The translations under genes were made by a program, and so were the position numbers. Positions 1 to 5,687 of a stretch of 5,687 nucleotides of DNA are shown piece by piece; within the stretch, counting starts at the first letter, position 1, and every line of letters begins with the position of its first letter. Source of the DNA: an uncultured Ruminococcus sp. (GTDB lineage: Bacteria; Bacillota; Clostridia; Oscillospirales; Ruminococcaceae); assembly GCA_947174965.1 (NCBI GenBank), contig CAMWKY010000152.1, positions 1-5,687 on the forward strand, written 5' to 3'. Under the pieces are notes generated by a model that saw nothing but the letters and a program-made list of their open reading frames with translations, was not told the DNA's origin and did not search any database.

Positions 1-21
1 CTTTTAATATATGCTGAATAA
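1..21 (+). other. Possible 3' end of an upstream gene
   Basis: Read in frame 1, the first 21 bases give six sense codons (Leu Leu Ile Tyr Ala Glu) and a TAA at 19-21. That would leave a 14-base gap to the first start codon, exactly the gap seen between the two complete genes, so these bases may be the tail of another operon member. Six codons are far too few to prove coding, and other frames here also reach stops by chance. A weak -10-like TAATAT at 5-10 is an alternative reading. Confidence 0.25.
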
Positions 22-26
22 GGAGG
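21..26 (+). promoter_or_regulatory. Ribosome binding site of the GH43-CE1 gene
   Basis: AGGAGG is a full Shine-Dalgarno core, 9 bases before the ATG at 36. It fixes that start: an in-frame TGA lies at 15-17 and no other start codon sits between it and the ATG. Confidence 0.85.
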
Positions 27-35
27 AAGGATTTT

Positions 36-2966
36 ATGAAAAGGTTTATAACAGCAGTTTCAGCAGTTGCACTGTCTGTTACTGCAATATCGGGAATTGT
101 TCAGGAAATACCTGCACTTGCTGATAATCCGCTGGCACAGAATGTTTACACTGCTGACCCTGCTCCAATGGTTTACAACGGAACACTTTATCTGTATACA
201 AGTCACGACAAGGACAATTCCGATTATTTCTATATGCCCGACTGGCAGTGCTATTCTACTACAGATATGCAGAACTGGACACATCATGGCACTGTCCTTT
301 CTGATACAGATTTTGCTTATGCCGAAAAAGATACCGCATGGGCTGCTCAATGTATTGAACGCAACGGAAAATTCTATATGTACTGCCCTCTTTCCAATGC
401 AAGCGGTGGCGGACGTGTTATTGGTGTTGCCGTTTCGGACAGTCCGACAGGTCCGTTTAAGGACGCTATAGGAAAGCCTCTTTTAGGTCCTAACTGGGAT
501 TATATCGACCCGACAGTTTTTATTGATGATGACGGTCAGGCATACCTGTATTTCGGAAATCCTCAACTTTATTATGTTAAGCTCAATGATGATATGATTT
601 CATATTCCGGAGAGATTCAAAAGGTTGATATGAGTCAGGGATTTGGCAAAAGTACCGATTCAGAAAGCCGAACAGGTGCGCTTTATACCGAAGGACCTTG
701 GTTTTATAAACGCAAAGACCTTTACTATATGCTGTATGCCGCAGAGGGTATTCCTGAAAATATCAGTTACTCCACAAGTACATCACCTACAGGTCCATGG
801 ACTTACAAAGGAGTAATTATGCCAAAGGGTGAAAGCGGTGCTGCATTTACAAATCACTGTGGAGTTGCCGATTACAAGGGTCATTCGTATTTCTTCTATC
901 ACAATCAGAGACTTCCCGGCGGTGGAGGTTTTAACCGTTCTGTTGCTGTGGAGGAGTTCAGCTATAACAGTGACGGAACTTTTCCAACTATAAAAATGAG
1001 TGAGGGAGGACCTGAACAGCTTGAAACGGTGAATCCATATATAAAGAACGAAGCTGAAAAAATGTGCTTCGAATCGGGTATCGAGACAGAAAAATGCTCA
1101 AACGGAGGTATGGACGTTGCAAATATCGAAAACGGTGACTATGTGAAAGTAGCTGGCGTGGATTTCGGTGACGGTGCAGAAACATTTACTGCTTGTGTTG
1201 CATCTGCAACAAGCGGTGGAAAAATCGAGATACATCTTGACAGCGTTACTGGTTCAGTGGCTGGAACTCTAACTGTTCCGTCAACTGACGGCTGGCAGAC
1301 ATGGAAGGAAGTTTCAACCAATGTAAGCGGAGCAAAGGGTATTCATGACGTTTATTTCAGATACAGCGGTGGAGACGGCTATCTTTTCAATGTTGACTGG
1401 TGGAAATTCGGCAGTAGCAACATTTCGTCAACAACACCTTCTTCAGATGAAATAATTTTCCGTGATACTTTTGAAAGCGGTGTGAACAGCTGGAGTGGCA
1501 GAGGTTCAGCTAAAGTTGATTCAACTTCCAAAGCAAAATATCAGGGCGAAAAATCTCTTTTTGTAAGTGGCAGAGAATCATCATGGAACGGTGCAATCAA
1601 AAAACTTTCTGATACACTCTTTAAAACAGGAACAGAATATTCATTCAGTGTAAATGTTATGAGTCCTGCTGAAAAGCTCAATACATTCTATCTGACTTTT
1701 CAGTATACTGATAAAGACGGTGAAACACACTACGACAAAATAGCCAGAGGCAGTGCAATGGGTGGCAACTGGATTCAGCTTTCAAATACAAATTACAAAC
1801 TGCCTGATTATGCTGATGATATATGTATCTACGTTGAGACAGAAAGTGGCAAATCAGATTTTTACATTGATGACGCAGTTGCTGCTGTTGCAGGAACTTC
1901 CATAACTGGAGCAGGCAATGCAAATAAGGTTATTCTTGGTGATGTTGATTGTGACGGTGTTGTGGACGTGTTTGACCTTATAGCTGCAAAAAAGGGTATT
2001 ACAGATGGCTTTAAATCTGAGCAGGCAAAAATAAATTGTGATGTTGACAGAAGTGGCGACGTTGTTATATCAGATGTTGTTCTGATTAGTGATTATCTTA
2101 TTGGCAAAATCAGTGAGTTTCCGAATGAAGAACCGCCTGAACCTGAAACACCAAAATCTGATTTTAACTATGAAGAAAATTTACAATACAAGGCAGCTCC
2201 CGATTATTACCTCAATCCTGCTGAAAAACAGGGAAAAGTAATCAATGAGACATACACAGGAATCAATGGTGCAAAGAAACTTAATGTTTATCTCCCGTAT
2301 GGATATGACGAAAACAAGAAATATAACATTTTCTATCTTATGCACGGTGGCGGAGAAAACGAAAATACAATATTCAGCAATGATGTAAAGTTCAACAATA
2401 TGCTCGACCATATGATTGCAAACGGCGATATTGAGCCTATGATAGTAGTAACTCCTACATTCAATGGTGGAAGCTGTTCCGCTGAAAACGTATATAAGGA
2501 AATGAAAGAAAGTATCGTTCCGTTTGTTGAAGGCAAGTATTCCACATATGCTGAAAATACCACTCCTTCAGGACTTGAAGCATCAAGATTACACCGTGCT
2601 TACGGCGGATTTTCAATGGGCGGAGGTTCGGCATGGAATGTTCTTATAAATGATATTGACTATTTCGGATATTTAATGCCCTTAAGTGGTCATTGTTGGG
2701 GTGGCGCACAGGCAGTTGCAGATGCAGTTGCAAACTCTAAATATAAAGACTCAACCTATATTCTTGCGGCAACAGGTACAGACGATATAGCTTACGGAAA
2801 TTTGAAACCTCAAATAGAGGCTATGAAGAAAATGCCTGTATTCACATATACTTCAGACTTCTCTAAAGGCAATCTCTATTTCCTTGAAGCTGATGGACTA
2901 ACACACTGGTGGGGATTTGTAAGACACTATGTTTATGACGCACTGCCTTATTTCTTCCACGAATAA
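36..2966 (+). CDS. Secreted cellulosomal GH43-CBM6-CBM22-dockerin-CE1 enzyme (arabinoxylan debranching glycosidase/esterase)
   Basis: This is a five-module extracellular enzyme of 976 residues. Residues 1-29 are a signal peptide (Lys-Arg, hydrophobic core, likely cleavage after Ala-Leu-Ala). GH43, about 30-332, is a five-bladed propeller with the expected triad: base D41 in ADPAP, pKa modulator D158 in IDPT, acid E219 in TEGPW. CBM6 spans about 336-459 and ends in VDWWKF. A Ser/Thr linker leads to CBM22, about 472-616. The dockerin (632-692) has calcium loops starting at D636 and D669. After a Pro/Glu linker, the CE1 alpha/beta-hydrolase (about 714-976) has nucleophile S860 in GFSMGG, probable D917 and H957, and an HGGG oxyanion motif at 770-773. 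By family, GH43 would release arabinofuranose or xylose, and CE1 feruloyl or acetyl groups, from arabinoxylan; the exact GH43 subfamily and ester specificity cannot be read here. All catalytic residues are present and the reading frame is intact. It is probably co-transcribed with the downstream GH30 gene. Confidence 0.93.
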   Translation: MKRFITAVSAVALSVTAISGIVQEIPALADNPLAQNVYTADPAPMVYNGTLYLYTSHDKDNSDYFYMPDWQCYSTTDMQNWTHHGTVLSDTDFAYAEKDTAWAAQCIERNGKFYMYCPLSNASGGGRVIGVAVSDSPTGPFKDAIGKPLLGPNWDYIDPTVFIDDDGQAYLYFGNPQLYYVKLNDDMISYSGEIQKVDMSQGFGKSTDSESRTGALYTEGPWFYKRKDLYYMLYAAEGIPENISYSTSTSPTGPWTYKGVIMPKGESGAAFTNHCGVADYKGHSYFFYHNQRLPGGGGFNRSVAVEEFSYNSDGTFPTIKMSEGGPEQLETVNPYIKNEAEKMCFESGIETEKCSNGGMDVANIENGDYVKVAGVDFGDGAETFTACVASATSGGKIEIHLDSVTGSVAGTLTVPSTDGWQTWKEVSTNVSGAKGIHDVYFRYSGGDGYLFNVDWWKFGSSNISSTTPSSDEIIFRDTFESGVNSWSGRGSAKVDSTSKAKYQGEKSLFVSGRESSWNGAIKKLSDTLFKTGTEYSFSVNVMSPAEKLNTFYLTFQYTDKDGETHYDKIARGSAMGGNWIQLSNTNYKLPDYADDICIYVETESGKSDFYIDDAVAAVAGTSITGAGNANKVILGDVDCDGVVDVFDLIAAKKGITDGFKSEQAKINCDVDRSGDVVISDVVLISDYLIGKISEFPNEEPPEPETPKSDFNYEENLQYKAAPDYYLNPAEKQGKVINETYTGINGAKKLNVYLPYGYDENKKYNIFYLMHGGGENENTIFSNDVKFNNMLDHMIANGDIEPMIVVTPTFNGGSCSAENVYKEMKESIVPFVEGKYSTYAENTTPSGLEASRLHRAYGGFSMGGGSAWNVLINDIDYFGYLMPLSGHCWGGAQAVADAVANSKYKDSTYILAATGTDDIAYGNLKPQIEAMKKMPVFTYTSDFSKGNLYFLEADGLTHWWGFVRHYVYDALPYFFHE
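123..1031 (+). other. GH43 catalytic module
   Basis: Residues about 30-332 of the first protein. The start motif TADPAPMVYNG, the IDPTVF strand and the YTEGPW motif place the three GH43 acidic residues at D41, D158 and E219. The module leads straight into CBM6, a pairing common among arabinofuranosidases and xylosidases acting on xylan. Xylosidase, arabinofuranosidase and dual activity all remain possible. Confidence 0.9.
1041..1412 (+). other. CBM6 carbohydrate-binding module
   Basis: Residues about 336-459. Signatures are an early NEAE segment, VDFGDGAETFTACVAS, LTVPSTDGWQTW and the closing GYLFNVDWWKF. W420 or W423 and N452 are candidate ligand contacts by analogy with xylan-binding CBM6 clefts. 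Likely role: holding the GH43 on xylan or xylo-oligosaccharides. The domain call is firm; the ligand is inferred. Confidence 0.88.
1449..1883 (+). other. CBM22 xylan-binding module
   Basis: Residues about 472-616, starting RDTFESGVNSWSGRG and ending DFYIDDAVA. The residues known to bind xylan in the second CBM22 of Clostridium thermocellum Xyn10B (R25, W53, Y103, Y136, E138) have counterparts R489, W517, Y566, Y599 and E601 with nearly identical spacing. A CBM4/9-type profile would also hit this region, but the ligand residues favour CBM22 and xylan. Confidence 0.8.
1929..2111 (+). other. Dockerin of the first enzyme (internal)
   Basis: Residues 632-692 hold two F-hand-like calcium loops. 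Loop 1 has ligands D636, D638, D640, D644 and D647, followed by a helix with Lys652-Lys653. Loop 2 has D669, D671, S673 and D680, followed by a helix with Ser685-Asp686. The module anchors the enzyme to a cohesin on a scaffoldin. It lies inside the chain, between CBM22 and CE1, not at a terminus, followed by a Pro/Glu-rich linker at about 693-708. Confidence 0.9.
2175..2963 (+). other. CE1 esterase module (feruloyl or acetylxylan esterase)
   Basis: Residues about 714-976. The nucleophile is S860 in GFSMGG; D917 (GTDDIAY) and H957 (GLTHWW) complete the triad. The D-to-H spacing of 40 equals that of the feruloyl esterase domain of C. thermocellum XynY (D1018, H1058), which favours feruloyl esterase. 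Acetyl esterases share this fold, so acetylxylan activity is not excluded. Confidence 0.87.
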
Positions 2967-2967
2967 T

Positions 2968-2972
2968 GGAGG
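2968..2972 (+). promoter_or_regulatory. Ribosome binding site of the GH30 gene
   Basis: GGAGG lies 8 bases before the ATG at 2981 and begins one base after the TAA of the preceding gene. It supports this ATG over the next in-frame Met at codon 15, which would cut the signal peptide. The 14-base gap leaves no room for a promoter, so the two genes are probably one transcript. Confidence 0.85.
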
Positions 2973-2980
2973 TACTATAA

Positions 2981-5581
2981 ATGAAAATAAACAGAATTAC
3001 AGCAGTCATTACTTCTTGTATCATGACTTTTACATCAATTCATTTTGCTGTCGGACAGGAAATAAAGGCGGCAGATACCATTGTAATTTCCCCCTACAAC
3101 GCTTACAAAATAAACGACGGAAAATTTGAGGGCTGGGGAACTTCTCTTTGCTGGTGGGCAAATCGTGTCGGATATTCGGATTCTCTTTCCAATCAGACCG
3201 CTGAAGCATTTTTCGGTGACAGCGGACTAAAAATGAATATTGCTCGTTATAATATCGGCGGTGGAGATGACCCGTCCCATACTCACATCACAAGAACTGA
3301 TTCAGATATTCCTGGATATACAAAGTACAGTAACGGACAGGTAACGTACGACTGGAACGCCGACAGCAGACAGAGAAATGTACTTATGAAATCAATTGAT
3401 GCCTGCAAAGACGGACTTATTGTGGAAATGTTTTCTAATTCACCGCCTTACTATATGACAAAAAGCGGTTGCAGTAGCGGTAATACCGATGGCGGAAAGA
3501 ATAATCTGAAAGATGATTGTTATGACGATTTTGCAGAATATTTTGCAACGGTCTGCGAACATTTTCAGAAAGACTGGGGAGTTAATATACAAAGTGTTGC
3601 TCCCATGAATGAGCCATATACAAATTTCTGGTATGCAGGAAGTCCAAAGCAGGAGGGCTGTCACTTTGATATAGGAAGTTCGGAATCATTAGTAATAACA
3701 GAACTTGACAAGGCAATGAACCGTCATGGTCTTGGAGATATTCTCATAAGTGCTTCCGACGAGACTTCTATCGACACAGCAATTGATGCTTACAATGCTC
3801 TTTCAGCTGATGCAAAAAAGGCAGTCGGAAGAATTGATACCCATACATACGGCGGAAGTAAGCGTTCACAGCTTAAAGACCTTGCACTTAAAAATAACAT
3901 GAATCTTTGGATGAGTGAGGTTGACGGCGGTGCTGTTGCTGGCAAAGACAACGGACAAATGGGTGCTGCACTCTGGCTTGCAGAGCGTATGACAATTGAC
4001 CTTAACGGCATGAATCCTTCTGCATGGATTCTCTGGCAGGCTATTGACAAGCATATCTGTGCAGCCGGTTTCAATGGAAAAAAAGATTCAGGTATGCCTG
4101 ATATAAACGGCGGTTTCTGGGGACTTGCCGTTGCAGACCATGACAACGATAATATTATTCTCACAAAAAAATATTACGCTTTCGGACAGTTTTCAAGATA
4201 TATACGTCCCGGATTCACTATGCTGAACGTTTCAGGAAACAACGTTGCAGCCTATGATGAAAAAAACAATCAGCTTGTAATTGTATGCGTAAATACTTCA
4301 GGCAGTAATAAAGATATTGACTTTGATTTGTCTCAGTTTGACAGCGTAGACGGAAATGTCAAAGTCATAAGAACAAGCGGAGATGTTCAGACTGGTGAAA
4401 ACTGGAAAGAGCTTTCTCCTGTTACAGCAGACGAAAACGGTTTTTCAGCTACACTTCTTGCAAATTCTGTCACCACGTATATAATTGATGATGTTGATAT
4501 GCTGTCAACAAATCTTGAGGAAATACCACTCTCTGCAAATATGCTGACTGGTTCAGAGTCATGGAAAAATGACAGTGCTACTGACTTCACAAAAACTGTT
4601 GACGGAGATTTCAGCACTTATTTTGACGGACTTGGAAACGGCTATGTTCAGATTGATTTAGGAGCTGAATATAATCTTTCAGCTGTAGGTATTGTTCCAC
4701 GTTCAGGATATTCCTACAGATGCATTGACGCAGTGATTTCCTGTTCTTCCGACGGAAAAAACTGGACAGAAGCCTGCACCATAAAAAACAAGCCGTTTGA
4801 TGGTCTGAATTACTTCACTCATCTTTCTGCTAACAAGAATATACGCTATATCCGCTATCAGACACCTGCTGGCAAGCCAACTAATCCGTACAACACAGAT
4901 GCATCATATTGCTGTAATATAGCTGAAATAAAGGTTTATGGCAGTCTTTCGGGATTTGATGACAAAATACCTCTGACTGCTGAAATGGTTACCGGCTCTG
5001 CTCCTTGGAATAATAGCAGAAACGACTGTACAAAGGTAATCGATGGCAGGAATGACACCTATTTTGACGGTGTAGGCAATGGCTGGGTACAGATAGACCT
5101 TGGTAAAAAGTACAATATAAAAGGTATAGGATTTGTTCCAAGAGAAAAGTATGAGTTTCGCTGTGTTGATGCTGTAATATCAGGTTCGGCAGACGGCAAA
5201 AACTGGACTGAACTTTATACTATCAATAATCTGCCTGTTTCGGGTATGAATCATATCACACTTGATACACCTGCAAATCTAAGATATGTGCGTTATCAGG
5301 TACCAGAGGGAACTCCTGTAAACAGCTATAATCATGACGATGTTTACTGCTGTAATCTTGCAGAAATAGCTGTTTATGGTACAGAATCAGCTGTTGTTCT
5401 TGGAGATGCCAACGATGACGGAAGTCTGACAATTGCTGATATTTTAATGGTTGAGAAATGGCTTCTCGGATACGGCGAAATTACAAACTGGGAAAATGTA
5501 AATCTCTGTAAAGATGAAAGAATTGATGTATTTGATTTTTGTCTGCTTAAAAAAGAATACATCAGACAAGAAGAAAAATAA
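2981..5581 (+). CDS. Secreted cellulosomal GH30 glycoside hydrolase with two F5/8 type C modules and a dockerin
   Basis: This is an 866-residue extracellular enzyme. The signal peptide covers about 1-30 (basic start, hydrophobic core at 6-24; cleavage after G25 or A30). The GH30 catalytic region spans about 33-505 and joins a TIM barrel to a side beta-sandwich. Acid/base E211 lies in APMNEP and nucleophile E313 in WMSEVDGG; the SPPYYM, DTHTY and WILWQ motifs also fit GH30. Two discoidin-like modules (about 515-655 and 663-801) follow, then a C-terminal dockerin (about 804-864). The segment GWGTSLCWWANRVG at 51-64 differs from the GFGG start of GH30 xylanases and resembles the endo-beta-1,6-galactanase-like branch (Pfam Glyco_hydr_30_2), so arabinogalactan side chains are the best substrate guess. 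Other exo or endo activities within GH30 are possible. The gene follows the GH43-CE1 gene by 14 bases and ends before a strong terminator. No frameshift or missing catalytic residue is seen. Confidence 0.92.
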   Translation: MKINRITAVITSCIMTFTSIHFAVGQEIKAADTIVISPYNAYKINDGKFEGWGTSLCWWANRVGYSDSLSNQTAEAFFGDSGLKMNIARYNIGGGDDPSHTHITRTDSDIPGYTKYSNGQVTYDWNADSRQRNVLMKSIDACKDGLIVEMFSNSPPYYMTKSGCSSGNTDGGKNNLKDDCYDDFAEYFATVCEHFQKDWGVNIQSVAPMNEPYTNFWYAGSPKQEGCHFDIGSSESLVITELDKAMNRHGLGDILISASDETSIDTAIDAYNALSADAKKAVGRIDTHTYGGSKRSQLKDLALKNNMNLWMSEVDGGAVAGKDNGQMGAALWLAERMTIDLNGMNPSAWILWQAIDKHICAAGFNGKKDSGMPDINGGFWGLAVADHDNDNIILTKKYYAFGQFSRYIRPGFTMLNVSGNNVAAYDEKNNQLVIVCVNTSGSNKDIDFDLSQFDSVDGNVKVIRTSGDVQTGENWKELSPVTADENGFSATLLANSVTTYIIDDVDMLSTNLEEIPLSANMLTGSESWKNDSATDFTKTVDGDFSTYFDGLGNGYVQIDLGAEYNLSAVGIVPRSGYSYRCIDAVISCSSDGKNWTEACTIKNKPFDGLNYFTHLSANKNIRYIRYQTPAGKPTNPYNTDASYCCNIAEIKVYGSLSGFDDKIPLTAEMVTGSAPWNNSRNDCTKVIDGRNDTYFDGVGNGWVQIDLGKKYNIKGIGFVPREKYEFRCVDAVISGSADGKNWTELYTINNLPVSGMNHITLDTPANLRYVRYQVPEGTPVNSYNHDDVYCCNLAEIAVYGTESAVVLGDANDDGSLTIADILMVEKWLLGYGEITNWENVNLCKDERIDVFDFCLLKKEYIRQEEK
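3077..4495 (+). other. GH30 catalytic module with side beta-domain
   Basis: Residues about 33-505. Clan GH-A signatures are NEP with E211 at the end of strand 4 and SEVDGG with E313 at the end of strand 7. H288 in DTHTY precedes the nucleophile as usual in the family. The last 100 residues or so (LVIVCVNTS, SVTTYIID) are the beta-sandwich typical of GH30. Family is firm; subfamily is tentative. Confidence 0.87.
4523..5383 (+). repeat. Tandem F5/8 type C (discoidin-like, CBM32-type) modules
   Basis: Copy 1 is at 4523-4945 (residues 515-655) and copy 2 at 4967-5383 (residues 663-801), joined by about seven residues. By hand alignment a little over half of positions are identical. Shared blocks include TYFDG-GNG-VQIDLG, DAVIS, DGKNWTE, RYQ-P-G and YCCN-AEI-VYG. 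This fold usually binds sugars, often galactose or uronic acid types, but the ligand here is unknown. At DNA level, near-identical patches such as 4751-4767 against 5192-5208 remain. Confidence 0.87.
5390..5572 (+). other. C-terminal dockerin of the GH30 enzyme
   Basis: Residues about 804-864. Loop 1 is canonical, with D809, N811, D813, T817 and D820, then a helix with Glu825-Lys826 and LLG. Loop 2 runs from N841 to D852, with C843 where Asp or Asn is usual and E846 where Gly is usual. It leads into VFDFCLLKKE, the recognition-helix style also seen in the first repeat of the other enzyme's dockerin. Role: scaffoldin attachment through a cohesin. Confidence 0.85.
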
Positions 5582-5593
5582 CAATTAGTCCTG

Positions 5594-5624
5594 AAAAAGC
5601 ACACCAACTGGGTGTGCTTTTTTT
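5594..5624 (+). terminator. Intrinsic (Rho-independent) terminator
   Basis: A perfect 12-bp stem pairs 5594-5605 with 5611-5622 around a five-base loop (AACTG). Its GC-rich core GCACACC/GGTGTGC runs directly into seven T residues at 5618-5624. It starts 13 bases after the GH30 stop codon and ends the operon. The A-tract on the left arm means it could also stop transcription coming from the other strand. Confidence 0.92.
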
Positions 5625-5687
5625 ATAAAAACTTACAATTTTTGTATCAAAGATGTATTCACGACTTATATTTACTGAAAGTGAAAT

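Noticed and set aside
67..471. A 134-codon + strand open frame inside the GH43 region
   Set aside because: It lies wholly within the GH43 sequence in another frame, has no ribosome binding site, and its translation shows no domain. The overlapping frame has intact catalytic motifs.
3008..3019. A lipobox-like Ile-Thr-Ser-Cys at residues 10-13 of the GH30 protein
   Set aside because: It comes too early, leaving a hydrophobic stretch of only a few residues before the Cys, with more hydrophobic sequence after it. An ordinary signal peptide cleaved near 25-30 fits better, and a dockerin protein need not be lipid-anchored.
2929..3129. A 66-codon + strand open frame bridging the two genes
   Set aside because: It overlaps the end of CE1 and the start of the GH30 gene out of frame. 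The adjacent GGAGG is correctly spaced for the ATG at 2981, not for this frame.
3790..4164. A 124-codon - strand open frame opposite the GH30 module
   Set aside because: It lies opposite the GH30 nucleophile region, has no Shine-Dalgarno sequence or recognisable fold, and looks like a composition shadow.
5642..5672. A promoter-like pair (TTGTAT at 5642, TATATT at 5667) after the terminator
   Set aside because: The spacer is 19 bases and the -35 match is weak. In AT-rich intergenic DNA such pairs arise by chance, and no downstream gene is visible to support it.

Overview
The window holds two long secreted carbohydrate-active enzymes on the + strand and nothing on the - strand. Both carry a signal peptide and a type I-like dockerin with duplicated calcium-binding loops, so both look like subunits that plug into a cellulosome. 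The moderately AT-rich composition, strong AGGAGG-type ribosome binding sites, dockerin helices with VFD...KK motifs and the module choices suggest an anaerobic gut Firmicute of the Ruminococcus flavefaciens type. That host call is an inference from family resemblance, not a match.

Layout: 1-35 is a short leader with a strong ribosome binding site and possibly the last codons of an upstream gene. 36-2966 encodes a 976-residue enzyme with the order signal peptide, GH43, CBM6, CBM22, dockerin, CE1 esterase. After 14 bases, 2981-5581 encodes an 866-residue enzyme with the order signal peptide, GH30, two tandem F5/8 type C (discoidin-like) modules, dockerin. A clear intrinsic terminator follows at 5594-5624. 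The last 63 bases contain no gene I can support.

The first protein looks like an arabinoxylan debranching enzyme: GH43 would remove arabinose or xylose, CE1 would cut feruloyl or acetyl esters, and CBM6 and CBM22 would hold it on xylan. The second protein has an intact GH30 active site, but its N-terminal motif resembles the endo-beta-1,6-galactanase branch better than the xylanase branch, so its substrate may be arabinogalactan side chains. The short gap and the shared terminator suggest co-transcription, and the dockerins suggest both proteins are displayed on scaffoldins outside the cell to work on plant cell wall hemicellulose and pectin or arabinogalactan side chains.

I see no mobile element, CRISPR array, RNA gene or undescribed system. 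The points worth a second look are module shuffling in the first protein, the reversed order of the two dockerin half-motifs between the proteins, an atypical calcium loop in the second dockerin, and the substrate of the GH30 enzyme.
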